Positions 52,579-63,949 of a stretch of DNA of 64,000 nucleotides are shown in pieces. This stretch comes from Erythrocercus mccallii (taxonomy: Eukaryota; Chordata; Aves; Passeriformes; Dicruridae): NCBI GenBank assembly GCA_013397435.1, contig VZRG01001943.1:66636-130635 (forward strand), written 5' to 3'. Position numbers and translations under genes: made by a program. Each line of letters opens with the position of its first letter. Position 1 is the stretch's first letter. The notes below the pieces were generated by a model. That model did no database searches and was not told the DNA's origin. It was given only the letters and a program-made list of their open reading frames with translations.

Positions 52579-55500
52579 TGAGAAGGCCTTCATTGACTGG
52601 GTGTTGAACAGTACTTTACCAGTGGTTCCATTGCCATGAGTCAGGTAGCTGGCACAGAGATCTGACTTCCTGTTTTTTGAAAGGTTGGCTTTTTGTAATC
52701 TGGGTGTTGCTAAACCAAATCTTTTCTTCTGTGAGTCTTTACATGATAACTCAGCAGAAACTGCAAGACTGTTGCAAGATATGCAGCACTCTCAGTGTTA
52801 TCAAGGGTATTGTGAACATTGCGACCTTTTGGTTTTACCTTAAGGCTCCATTTTTTTGAATTCTGGCAGTAAATCTCTTTAAAAATGAAAATAAGACCAA
52901 CAGTTTTAAGTTCAAGGGCAAACAGAGCCCAGGATGTTTATACTTTGACAAGATGTTACTGAGCAGATCCTGGACAAACCACGAGTTTGTAATACTGATT
53001 TGACTATTGATTCCACAGAGAAACTCAGAGAAGCTTTTGACTTGCATTTGCTTCCTTCAGAGTACAAGGGAAGAGGATGGGTTGAACTATTAGATTGCCA
53101 GTATACAAATAACCAAGGAAATAATTTTATGCTGGAAATTTTGGGCACTTCTTGCTGGCTGGTATCAGCTACCAGATGTGTATACTTGCTGCCTGCCAGG
53201 CTGGAATTGGATGGACAGCTCTGTCTGTCAGCTCTGTCTGTCCTTCCATTACTTTTTTTCCCTCAGAAAGCAATATACTGGTTTCATACAAGGTCAAGCC
53301 CTTTGTGTTTATCATTTTCTTTAGGTCATTGGGAGCTGTGTCAGAGGCTTGAATTCAAAGAATTACTTCACTGCCAGTCAAGATATTTCTCTAAATTAGT
53401 GTGGCTTCTGTTTCCATTAGTGCAAGAATCAGGAGGAGAAAAGGTAACATCAGCTGAGGTCTCTGTGGTTCCTCTGCAGAGCTGCAGCTGCGGTTTTGGC
53501 TGCGACCGTGCCCCCTCTGAGGCAAGGTCATTTCCCTCCTCCAAAGGCCAGGCATGGCAATGCCTGCACGCAGCAGAGGGGCTCTGGGGAGGAGCTGGGT
53601 GCTGTGGTGGGCAGTGCTCTGGGACAGGGCTACAGAGGCTCTGCCGCTCAGGAGGTCGAGGTGCAGAGTGTTTCCTACCATGCTGGCAGCAGGGCCAAAG
53701 CTGCATTATCTTGATAAGAACTGAGTCGTTTTTCAATGGGCAGTTATGGTGCTGAGATGTCAGGATTTCTCTTTTCATACTTCTTTTAGCAGGTTTTCTG
53801 TAGCTCAAAATTTATGTTTTGATTTGAGCAAGGCAAAAATTCTGGGGAAAGCTAACAACATCTTGGAGACCTTTCGTCTTATTGCAAGCACCAGTAAAAC
53901 ACCCACATGCCGAAAGTCAGTCTGAGAGGAGCTACTAAAGGCTGCTCCATCATTCTCAAGAATGGGAGCATGACAAAAGCTGCTAAAACCAGGGAAAACC
54001 AAGACTACCTTTTGGCAAAAATTGAGGTTGTCATCACAGATGTGTGTTTCTGATTGAAGTTTTAGGAGATGGTGGAAAAAAAAGAATATAAATTTATCTG
54101 TATCGATGTAGGAAATGCAGGGTGACATTTTTTGTATTGATTTTTACCCTATGTCAGTTTTCATTTAGTTAGGGTTGTGGTCTAACACATATTAGAAGGT
54201 ACTTTCAAGGGATACTTCTGAAAGTGAAATTTTTTTTGCCTTGTTCTTTTTTTAAGGGGTGGTTGGTGGTTTGCATGTTTGGTTTTTTTAGAATCAATGC
54301 CTATTATTCAAAACCCTTTGATTTGGTGAATAAATGCATTCAGTGTGGATGGTCATAACCTTCCTGGGAAAAAACAGGGAGCTTATAGAGAGAAAAATAA
54401 GAGCTAAATGTGGAAGTGATTAGTATAAAACCATGAGGAGCCCTTAAGTCTTCAGGAAACCATGTGGCCATTTGCATTTACATCCCCTGTAACACATTCA
54501 TTGTTGAAGCCTAGAATCTGTCAACAGCATAAATCAATCCCCTGCACATAACACTGAGTTCAAGTTTATTATACCATCAAGGTGGAGCTCAGTTATCCCT
54601 GCTGTCATGCTGCTTTAAATAAGCAAATAGATGAAGCTAATTTAAATATCATCTGGTTTTCGAGAGGATGGAGCTCTGTGCTTATATTGCAAAGAATTTG
54701 TTGGATTGGATTGGAAATAACAGATCTGAGTGGGGGATTTTTTAAGTGAGGCAGAAGTGAAGGGAAGTGAAAACTGATACAGCGGTTTTATATAATGCAC
54801 CAAAGCTTTGGCATGGTTATTGGCTTTAAGAGTGTGCAACTCTATCTCCTAATGTGAATCAATTTCACCCTCATGACAGAGCAGTGAGTATTGTGCTGCA
54901 GAGCTGGGCATTATCTTTTGGACTCTGGTGCAATGAGCCCAAACTGGTGTGACAGACATATCCTGACTGCTGGGTTTGCTTGTTCTGTCCCTATAAGAGA
55001 GAATAGGCCAGCCATTTATGTCATGGTGTGAATATATGAAAAGAATTACACAACTCAAGTGGGGATAAAACTAGTGAAATTCTATGGAGACAATTTTGTT
55101 CATAATTCCCTCTATGCCTGCTAGAAACTTCTGTAATTCTGTCCCACATTTTATAATAATTCTGAAATGTAAGGTGGATGTGAATGTTTCACCTACAAGT
55201 TGCTGCACTTCTGAACTCAGAAATAATTTTTTTCCATTTTCTGCAGATCAGTTTCTTGACATCCCTGCTAGGCAGATGGAAAAGTTTCCATTCCTTTTTA
55301 GAGACCATGAAGAAATAGAACTCAGAAAAATATAAATTGTATTATTTTATAAATTCAACATTAATTTACATGGCAGACCTGCTTTAAATGATCCAAATAA
55401 AACCCTGTGTCTGCAGTTAAATGTAGTTCTGTTTGTCTGAGTTTTGGGGTTTTTTTTATTAAATTGAAAAATGCCTTTAATCACCTTAATTGCATTGTTC

Positions 55501-56309
55501 TTGGGCCATTATGAAAAATTCACTCCCTCTTGTCTGCTTACCTATCTTAGATACTCATGGTAGTGCCTGATGGTACATCCTCAGTACAATTCACTATTTA
55601 ACTTGAAGGGCAATGAGCACATAGTCCTATATCCAGGACATTCAGCTGGGAGACCTCAATCCCTCCCCATTTTCTGGTTTGTATCTTAAAAACATCTACA
55701 AACAAACAAATGAAAAAAATTCAGCAAAGAATCCAGCACCAGTTCACCACAGACTTGATATCAAGAAGGAGAGGAAAGATTGATGTCCTGTTCTTAAAGA
55801 GCTGGTGAGAGAGAGATTTTAGCTGAGGTTTCCCACTATTTAGCTGGTTTTTGGAATCATTCAAGAACTGATGGTTGGAGAGGGAGGAAGGGGCAAAACA
55901 CCCTCTACTTCCCTCCCTGTGTTCACTGACTATTATTAGAATACAAATAGCGAGGAAATGGACATATTCATCCAGCTGTGAAAGCTGCAAAGCATTTGGA
56001 TGTTTCAATGAGCTATGGGCTCAGGTCTGGCATACTTGTGTTGGACACTGCAGGCAGAAGCTGATGCTGAAGGAATAGGGGTATTTGTAGGGTTTGGGAA
56101 GCAGGAGAATCAGCACTGTGGGGCTTTGGCACCTGAGTTCAAAGCCAGCTCTCTGTGGCAATGATACACACACTCCTCACCATTAACAAAACTGCGTGTG
56201 CTGTGCTCAGTGTCCACTTCCCAAACCCTGTAATAGAAAACAAGATAATAATTTCTGTAATAAAAACAAAAGCTTCACTTTTATTTTCACTGCACAGCTT
56301 TAGCCTTGG
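52579..56309. other. Non-coding stretch with a GC-richer patch
   Basis: No gene is supported. The 251-codon plus frame at 53000-53755 overlaps two long minus frames over a GC-richer patch (about 53450-53690, with CpGs in ctgcggttttggctgcgacc and gccgctcaggaggtcgaggt) and shows no domain. A 13-bp direct repeat, cagctctgtctgt x2, lies at about 53217-53241. Region 54620-55050 is non-repetitive with isolated CpGs and may contain conserved non-coding sequence. Confidence 0.5.
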
Positions 56310-56550
56310 CCTCTGGCGGTGGTAACAGAAAGTTCTCTCTTTCGGCATGTGAGGATTTGCTGCTGCAGACCTGCGTGTTCAGCAGAGCTCCCCATCAGGA
56401 GCAGCATTAATCTGCACTTTGGCTGCTCTGCAGAGGATGCCAGCGCGGAGCGAGCAGCCAGAGGCACTTGCAGCTCGGCACCGTGGGGCTATCCCATGGC
56501 CGACGTGGGATGGAGCTTTCCTGGGAGCAGGAGCCCACACCAGGCTGCCG
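56310..56550. promoter_or_regulatory. CpG cluster next to candidate enhancer
   Basis: About ten CpGs fall within 240 bp (for example cagcgcggagcgagcagcca, ctcggcaccgtggg and ggccgacgtggg) between CpG-poor flanks. It lies 1.4 kb left of the main CpG island at 57.9 kb and directly before the candidate conserved element at 56.64 kb. A 130-codon plus frame and two others overlap here because the DNA is GC-rich; none is recognisable. The regulatory role is inferred from composition and position. Confidence 0.35.
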
Positions 56551-56639
56551 CTGCCAGCCCCAAGCTGCTTGTGTTAGGAATGGGATGTGGGAAGGGCTCC
56601 AGCTGCACCTCCTCATGGACACAGGGAGCGATGGTCCAT

Positions 56640-56960
56640 TGGGCACTGCCTGCCAATGTCATTAATCATCTGCTAATGTGGTGCGTGTGCTTAAACCAGT
56701 ACCAAAAATAAAGACGAGACAATGACTGATTGGAAAACGATTTTCTTTATCCCTAATGAGCCTCATGGAAGAAAATCTCCTGAATAATTTATCAGCCGAC
56801 TAATGACTGAATACAGCTTGTATAATGCTGACGAAATGGTGCTAAATTCATCCCTGATATACTCTATGGAATTGCACCAGGGAGCAATTTGGCCCAGTCA
56901 AGAAATTGCAGGCATTTTTAACTGTTTCAGTATCAAAGGGGCAGTGAGTAGGTAGCAGCA
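56640..56960. promoter_or_regulatory. Candidate conserved non-coding element / enhancer
   Basis: The sequence is AT-rich yet keeps isolated CpGs (aagacgagac, aaaacgattt, cagccgacta, ctgacgaaat). It carries repeated TAAT homeodomain cores (cattaatcat, gctaatgtg, cctaatgag, gactaatgac) and the 9-mer AATGACTGA twice (56721-56729 and 56802-56810). It has no simple repeat, transposon signature or long open frame. These are typical traits of vertebrate developmental enhancers, but conservation itself cannot be seen in one sequence, so this is inference. Confidence 0.4.
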
Positions 56961-57141
56961 ATAGCTGGTGTCTGAAGGAACCTTCAGATTGTTTGAAGTG
57001 AGATTTTTGATTTGCTCATTTGTGACGTTAAATCTATAAACAATAACAGAAAAACAAATAAAGGCTCTTATTTAGAAAAGATTGCATGTAGCCCTTCATT
57101 GCAAACAAATGTAGTCACAGGAAATAATAACCAACAAATCT

Positions 57142-57161
57142 AAAAAAAAAAAAAATAAAAA
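57142..57161. repeat. Poly(A) run
   Basis: About 14 A residues followed by taaaaa. No retrocopy body is recognisable upstream on the plus strand. Confidence 0.8.
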
Positions 57162-57879
57162 TTACACATGATGTTGAAGTATAGCTCTTTCCTGTTGATT
57201 TATCTTCCAAATGTAATTATTTGCTGTCATTTCCCTTTCAAGCACAGGGAACTTAACTTGTCATCTATCAGAAACTACTCATTAAAAAGAACTATTTTGG
57301 TGATTATAAACTTGCAAGAAAAGATCCTAAACTCTAGTGATATAATACAAGAAAATGAAGTAAGAAACAAAACCTCTTCTTGTTCCTTATGCCCTCAAGA
57401 TCTGGGTCCAAATTTTGTGAAAAAGATTTGAAAAAATAAGATAAAATAATTGAGTCAGCTCTCCTGCTGCTTTTTATCAATGAAGGAAAAAGAGCCAGGC
57501 AGGATTTAGGGAGGAAGGTGTGGATATGGACTGCTCAGGAAAGTGGTAATGACAAAGACAGCTGACTTCAGCTAACTGGGAACAGTGAGAAGTCCTAATG
57601 ATTAGGCATTTTTGTAATAGACATTGAGTGCACAGTAATTTTAAATTTAAAATTAATTTTCTGCTGGTTTGTTCTTAATAAAGACAAAAGTCACAGCATG
57701 GGGGGAAAGAAAGAGAGACCAAACTTCATGTTCTGAGCAATTAGGATGTTTCCAGCCCTACTGTGTCACACCACTGTGTCTTAAAGTGTTGCCATGTATC
57801 AAATACAAATTCTGGAAATGCGCTGAGTGCTTTGGAAGATGACGGATATTTCAGCTGCAAACTTCCATTGCCACTGTGT
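57162..57879. other. AT-rich non-coding stretch
   Basis: This is the CpG-poor left flank of the CpG island. Nothing coding or repetitive is recognised. Confidence 0.55.
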
Positions 57880-58457
57880 TTCTGCCACAATTATCAGCGT
57901 GCACTAACCCTAAAGGCCAAATTTCACGTTCTGGTAAAACTGCGCATTCTCTGGGTTCAGAGCGAGCGGAGCAAAACCGCTGTCGTGTAGCAAGCTCTGC
58001 AAGCGCTTTGGAGCTGGCATTTATGGGATCAGAAATGACGCTCAGCGCATAAATTCGGCGTGACACAGACGGCGGGTCTGGCACACCACACGGCTGTTTT
58101 ACGAAAGCTCAAAATCTTCCGAGTTTACAAGGACAGTAAATTCCTAAAACATACCACTTACTAAACTGAATTAGAATTAGACATTTACCACTTGTGTTTC
58201 CCCACGGATATTCCCTGCGAACATAAATCCGGGCGTGCGTCACAGCTTGTTCCCCTCGTGGGAGACTTCCCTCGCCTCTGCGAGCAAAGACAGAGGGACG
58301 GCAAACGCTCCCTGAGCTGATTCGTGGCATCCCTTCCAAATGCCGGGGCTGTGCTGTGACCGGAGCCGCCTCGCTGCCCTCTGCCGCCCCGCGCTGCTCC
58401 TCTTTTGGGTGAAAAGTCCCGGCTTTCGGCGCCTCCGCCGCCGCACGCGGCGCGGCG

Positions 58458-58473
58458 CTGCCCCCTGGCGGCC
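58458..58473 (-). promoter_or_regulatory. Predicted CTCF binding site
   Basis: The minus strand reads GGCCGCCAGGGGGCAG, matching the well-established vertebrate CTCF core (CCACCAGGGGGCAG type) with one difference, A to G, in the second CCA/CCG position. CTCF is a zinc-finger protein that with cohesin anchors chromatin loops; motif direction determines which loops form. This motif's orientation is on the minus strand. Occupancy is not shown by sequence, and the site contains a CpG, so binding could be methylation-sensitive. Confidence 0.6.
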
Positions 58474-58705
58474 GCGCGGCGCCCCCGCTGCCCTGAGGGA
58501 GCCGAGGGGCGAAATCGCCTCTGGCAAAGCGGGACAGAGCCGGGAGCGAGCGCCCGCAGCCACCTCCCCACGGGCCCGCCCTGGGCCCCGCGGCCGGGTG
58601 TGCGAGCTCAGCTCGCGGGCGTTTACGTGTTTATTTGCCAGATATTTCACCCAGTGAGCCCCCTCGGGGGCGAGGATTAGCGGCTGGAGATCGGCTGGGC
58701 AGCCG

Positions 58706-59440
58706 NNNNNNNNNNNNNNNNNNNNNNNNNNNNNNNNNNNNNNNNNNNNNNNNNNNNNNNNNNNNNNNNNNNNNNNNNNNNNNNNNNNNNNNNNNNNNNN
58801 NNNNNNNNNNNNNNNNNNNNNNNNNNNNNNNNNNNNNNNNNNNNNNNNNNNNNNNNNNNNNNNNNNNNNNNNNNNNNNNNNNNNNNNNNNNNNNNNNNNN
58901 NNNNNNNNNNNNNNNNNNNNNNNNNNNNNNNNNNNNNNNNNNNNNNNNNNNNNNNNNNNNNNNNNNNNNNNNNNNNNNNNNNNNNNNNNNNNNNNNNNNN
59001 NNNNNNNNNNNNNNNNNNNNNNNNNNNNNNNNNNNNNNNNNNNNNNNNNNNNNNNNNNNNNNNNNNNNNNNNNNNNNNNNNNNNNNNNNNNNNNNNNNNN
59101 NNNNNNNNNNNNNNNNNNNNNNNNNNNNNNNNNNNNNNNNNNNNNNNNNNNNNNNNNNNNNNNNNNNNNNNNNNNNNNNNNNNNNNNNNNNNNNNNNNNN
59201 NNNNNNNNNNNNNNNNNNNNNNNNNNNNNNNNNNNNNNNNNNNNNNNNNNNNNNNNNNNNNNNNNNNNNNNNNNNNNNNNNNNNNNNNNNNNNNNNNNNN
59301 NNNNNNNNNNNNNNNNNNNNNNNNNNNNNNNNNNNNNNNNNNNNNNNNNNNNNNNNNNNNNNNNNNNNNNNNNNNNNNNNNNNNNNNNNNNNNNNNNNNN
59401 NNNNNNNNNNNNNNNNNNNNNNNNNNNNNNNNNNNNNNNN
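58706..59440. other. Assembly gap 2 (735 N) in the CpG island
   Basis: A run of N entered directly from GC-rich sequence (ggctgggcagccg) and left into cgggcagggctggggtggct. GC-rich promoter DNA is often missing from avian short-read assemblies, so the core promoter and first exon may be inside. Several apparent long frames cross it only because N was read through. Confidence 0.99.
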
Positions 59441-59585
59441 CGGGCAGGGCTGGGGTGGCTGACACTGCCCTGGGTGCAGAGTGAGAGCCGTGGGGTTTCG
59501 GGGCTGAGGCTCTTGGCAGCAGCGCTGGTGTTCTCCTCCTGTCCGTGCACAGAACAGAGCAAAGAGGTTCATAAATCTGCAGACA

Positions 59586-59925
59586 GATTTTTGAGGCCAA
59601 AAGAGACCATTAGAAAATCTTGCCTCATTTTTTGCATAGCAAAGGCTGCAGAGTTTGGCTCAGATCTGCACTGAGCTTCTAATTTGCTTACAGAAATCAT
59701 CTTCCCCAGAAAAGCATCTACCCTTGATATGACAAGTATCAAGAGTTGGAGAACTCACCACATCCTTTGAAGTTTTGCCACAGTAGTTTATCACTGTCAC
59801 AATTAAAATGTGCTCCTGCAATATAGTTTGATTTTTTTGTCTGGCTTCTGTGGCTGTACACAGGTCTCAATCATTCTGTCCTTAAAGTGAAGAGCCCTTG
59901 AAACCCTGTTTTTGTCTTTTCCAAA
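59586..59925 (-). mobile_element. Ancient CR1-like LINE 3' end (minus strand)
   Basis: The plus strand reads like the reverse complement of the 3' end of old sauropsid CR1 families. It begins ttgaggccaaaagagaccat (reverse of atggtctcttttggcctcaa, compare an atggtcccttctggcctta-type CR1 tail). It continues with gagttggagaactcaccaca (compare tgatggagaatccaccac), then cagtagtttatcactgtcac, and ends near aaagtgaagagcccttgaaa. The match is spread over more than 300 bp in the right order, with many substitutions, so it is an old fossil copy inserted before the plus-strand copy at 44 kb became fixed. The subfamily is not determined. Confidence 0.72.
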
Positions 59926-62900
59926 AGTTTTTATGTGGTAATCGGCTCATCTTTTACTTTTTTTGATTACATGCACAGATTGAACTTGCCAACTCTCACT
60001 GCATTGTGCTTTCTCCAGCACTTAGATCACATTTGCAGCCTCTCAAATTTATCAACATGCTTTGGAAATTACTCTGCTAAGCTGTGCGTATGCAGAGAGG
60101 AATGTGTGGTGCCACTAGCATTATCAAATACCACTAAGAAGTGGGAATTTGTTTACCAGATGCTACACTTTGTAGTAGAATTGGCTACAACTAGGCTGGT
60201 AGATTTTTTTTTGCCTTGAATTATAAATCTTGCACATTTAAAAGCCAATATGTAGGGTAAAAGCTTGCTGCCTAAGCTTGGACAGCTATGTCAGAGAGCC
60301 CTGCAGGTGTCTGAGCAGCTTGCAAGACAAAGAGCTGTTCCTAAGGGACCAGAGACTTTGGACTTCAGTGCTGAAATGCTTCGGTGCCTGAAATAGCTCA
60401 ATGCAGATGTTTGATATGCTCAGCAAGGGCTTTTTAAGACTAAACAGAACCAACAATCTGAGGTCTCATAGTCAGGAGATTTCCACTACTGTCTGATCTA
60501 GGGGAGCTGCTCTGTTTGGTTTTGTGGGATAGCGTTCAAGTGCCAGCAGCATTCAGGTACAAGGTTTGTCTTACAGTTCATAAGAGTACAAGACCACAAT
60601 TTGCTGTATAAGCTGTAAAGTTTTAATTTGCTTGTTTTACCCCACTCCTGCTGAACAACCCTTTCCTGCAGATTTCCCCTGCCCTTTCTGCGGTTAGGTT
60701 TTGTCTTGTCAATGATGTTCTGGGAACATATTGGTCACCTCGTCCAGATTTAATTTCCTTCTGTATGTTGTGCTTTCTGCTTTGCCCTCCTTACTCATCC
60801 ATGTGTGTTCCTCTTTCACACATTGTTCAGTGTATGTTGTTCTTTCTCCTCACCAACCTGTTTCCCATTCAGCTGTGCCACTTACTTGGCTGGGCCTGAG
60901 ATGTCTGTACAAGCGTATTCATCCTTCTTATTCAAGGTTGTATGCTTAGCTTGCCCTTGTTTGAAAGTTTGCTCATTCCTTTGAGGCAAAAGCTCCAGAT
61001 ATTCCCTAGCTCCAAGACTTTAATCAGACAGACGTTCCGGCCCCCAGATGCCAATAGCAGAATTGATATCCACAAGCCATCAGGAATAGAAAGGCACATA
61101 TGCAAAAGTTTGGGCAGTTGACCTGTTGCAGGACTTTGCTGAAAACCTTAAGAGGCTGAGTAGCAACTTCAAAACATATTTTTCAAGCACTCTGCTGTTG
61201 AAAATTCCCACCTGAGCTCCTCTCTGGTCAGATCAATGAAAGCAGCACGTGGGGGTACTTGACAGACTAGATGGTGTGATTTGTCTCCAAGCTATTCCTG
61301 CCGGTTTGGGTCTGTATATTAAGGGTGAAATGTTTGAGAATCTGTTCATTTCTGGGTCTTATTCAGTCATATCTGAAGATTTGCAAAAGAAGGGCAATCA
61401 ACCCCCTCCCTTCTGCAGCACAGAAATCAGATGATAATATGATTCCAGTTAAATACCTGCCCAGATAACTGCCTGATAACACCAAACTTCTGGTGGTTCC
61501 AGCCAGAGCTGACTTGTTGGTTTCAGTAGTGCTTTCTGACATGATGTTCTTTGTGCCTAATTGTACTTTGGTTCATGGCTTGAGTCCAGACTCTCCCACC
61601 ATCCTCACTTCCTGTTATTGACTCATGTTTCAGCTTGGCTGCAGGCAAATCAACTGTGTTTTCTCAGGCAGGAAAAGTCAAACCCCACATGGGGACAAGC
61701 TTGACCCTGAACTGTGTCCTGCCAAGCACTCAGACCTCCAGGCAGCTTGGGCCGGTGACTTGAGGCCACATTTGGCCATGGCTAACAATGACACTCTGGG
61801 ATAGGGCTTGTGCAACTTCAGTGTGTGGCTACTCCCAGCTAACCAATTTCCTGAGCAGTTTCTTGTCTACTTACCAGAGTTATCTCTTTTCATAAGAATT
61901 TCCAAATTTAAATGCTCCCTTCTGCACTGATAAAAGGCATTGGAGTAAGACAGAAAAGTTGTACTTTCATAGACTTTTTATACTTTCATAACTGCTACTT
62001 TTCATACCTTTTCAGAGAATCGTCTCATTCTGACATTTTAGGGAAACATAGAAGCTCAAATTGAATAACATCACATCTTAGTGATTTCGAGTGACAAGTA
62101 AGCTGAGGCATAATTTTTGTGATTTACAAGGTCAGCAGCCCTCTGATATTTGCAATGTGCATGTGATTAACATCAATATTTGAATATCCAGCTAGCTTAT
62201 TCCCTAATATATGTGATCTGTAGATTGCTCTTTTGTCAGCTGACTTGTAGTACTCTATGCCTACCAGTCATTAATATCTCCTCAGTCTCTCCATGAAAGC
62301 AAATGTAACTAATGGAATTGCAAGTTCAGCTTCTGATTATGTGAAAAACATGGACCAAACCTAAAGATCTTGTGTATATAGGCTCTTCCATGGGCACAGG
62401 CAGAAGAGATTCTAGAGGGCTGCTGTGCATCAACCATGCAGAGATGGGTAGGAGAGGGTCTTGTGTTTGCTGCTTACAGTGCATCCTGCCACTGGGGATT
62501 GGATATGGAACAGGGCAGGAGCCTGTTGCTTGGTCTTCCTCTTTTTGCCCTGCTTTGTCACTAAGGAGACAAAGGTGTTGTGATGGAAGTATTGCCAGCA
62601 TAACTAATGAGGTGTGCCACAGCTAGAAGCACAGACCCAGTTAATAAATAATGGTAAACTTATTTACAAGGGCTCACCACACTTTTAGGACATCATCAGG
62701 TCCCATGGGGTTACAGGGCTGAGAAGGGTAAGAACAGTGGCAGGAGTCTGGAGATGGAGAGGGAGGCTAAGGAAAAAGGATGAAGGGAAAATTAGAAGTG
62801 CAGATACAGCCTTCTGCCTGCCAGCTGTACCTACACCTCTGTACCAGTAAGATCATCTCTGTACCTGTAAGAGAAACAGCAAGGTGAAGGTTTACTTAGT

Positions 62901-63309
62901 GTAAGCAAAAATCAGATGTCAAATGGAAGGGGTGCTTAAAAGCCTTGTGCTTTAACCTGTCTGCCTGGTGAACTGATTGTACCCAGAGCAGATCTTTAGC
63001 TTTTCTCTCCTCACACTCTTCATGCACTCCCACTTGCATGCAATGACTATGAAGCCTTACAGGTGGAGACCTCTTTGTACTGAACATTGTGAGCCCTGGT
63101 CTGTGCTTTGGGCTGCTGTGTCATCAGCTTTAGAAGGCTGTTGATAATTTTGGTGACTTGGTTTTGGTTGACTCAAGAATAAATGAGCCAGACAAATATG
63201 TTTTGCCATGCAAAATGTTATTTGAATTTGTAGGACACAAAAGAATTCTTCAATAAAGTCAAGCAATCCAGTGCCATATTCCTAGCCAAAGGTCTGTTAT
63301 AAATGAATT
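59926..63309. other. Non-coding stretch
   Basis: No gene is supported; frames are at most 94 codons. A partial direct repeat (ctctgtaccagtaagatcat / ctctgtacctgtaagagaaa) occurs at about 62838-62876. Nothing else is recognised before the LTR. Confidence 0.55.
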
Positions 63310-63340
63310 TGCCAATTCAGTTATTAATAATAATAATAAA

Positions 63341-63346
63341 TTTATT
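63341..63346 (-). terminator. LTR polyadenylation signal
   Basis: AATAAA on the minus strand (within atcaataaattta), near the end of R. The short (TAA)n run that follows on the plus strand at 63324-63340 makes up most of U5. Confidence 0.6.
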
Positions 63347-63490
63347 GATTACAAAATGGACAAAAAAATAAAAAGTCGCGAGCCAAAAGCCCAAAGTGCC
63401 GGCCTAGGACCCCGGCACTGGTGGAACAGAGTGACATGGTCTATCTGAGCAATCTCTCTCTGTCCACAGATTGTCTTTCTGTGGTCTGAG

Positions 63491-63498
63491 TTTTTATA
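63491..63498 (-). promoter_or_regulatory. LTR TATA box
   Basis: TATAAAAA on the minus strand, inside accgtataaaaactcagacc. Its position, about two-thirds through the LTR and about 150 bp before the AATAAA, is that of the core promoter at the U3/R border. Confidence 0.65.
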
Positions 63499-63949
63499 CG
63501 GTTTTTTGTAGCCCCTGGCTAGGGCTTACAATGGAAGAATACAGTTTTTGTGACAGAAAAAGGCTTCTTTGATTAAACAATATAGGGTTTGGTTCGGCTG
63601 GGTGGATTTCTCGATCTGGCTGAAACGGCAGTATTGGTCCCTTGCTTCTTCCTGGTTTGACTGAAAGAACCTCTGCTTCAGCCTGATGAGGGAGTAATGT
63701 GTCTTGATGTCTGGTGCTTGTCTCTGGAGCTATTTTTGGAACTGTTGGGAAGGTGTATAGTCCTGCTTGAATGGAGTCGTTTGGGGAGGGGTGTTTCGGC
63801 TGCTTGACGAGGTCAAATAACTTCCTCACACTTCTTTGGTTATCAGTTGTGGCAAGGTGAAATGAATGGTGAGTCCATCGCTGTTTTGGGAAACAATTTC
63901 TTCCCCACCTATTCCTGGAATGTGATGAAGGTCCCCCCTCTGGACCACG

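Larger units (their letters stand above)
57880..59550. promoter_or_regulatory. CpG island, likely promoter and/or first exon (interrupted by gap 2)
   Basis: CpG density rises from about 57880, is high from 58200 and extreme at 58330-58705 (cgccgccgcacgcggcgcgg), continues at the gap edge and fades by about 59550. A GCGGCCGC site lies at 58468-58475. No TATA box is evident, as is usual for CpG-island promoters. Frames through the island (including 128 codons minus at 58185-58571 and 105 codons plus at 58340-58657) are Arg/Pro/Ala-rich readings expected from any such DNA. Neither the gene nor its direction can be told; a first exon could lie in the gap. Confidence 0.8.

Noticed and set aside
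53000..53755. 251-codon plus-strand frame as a gene
   Set aside because: It is the longest gap-free frame, but the second half lies in a GC-richer patch with equally long minus frames, the first half has no family resemblance, and no promoter or splice context is evident.
58240..59600. Frames of 275-440 codons across 58.2-59.6 kb
   Set aside because: They run through gap 2 and through CpG-island DNA where stop codons are scarce; no domain is visible in the sequenced parts.
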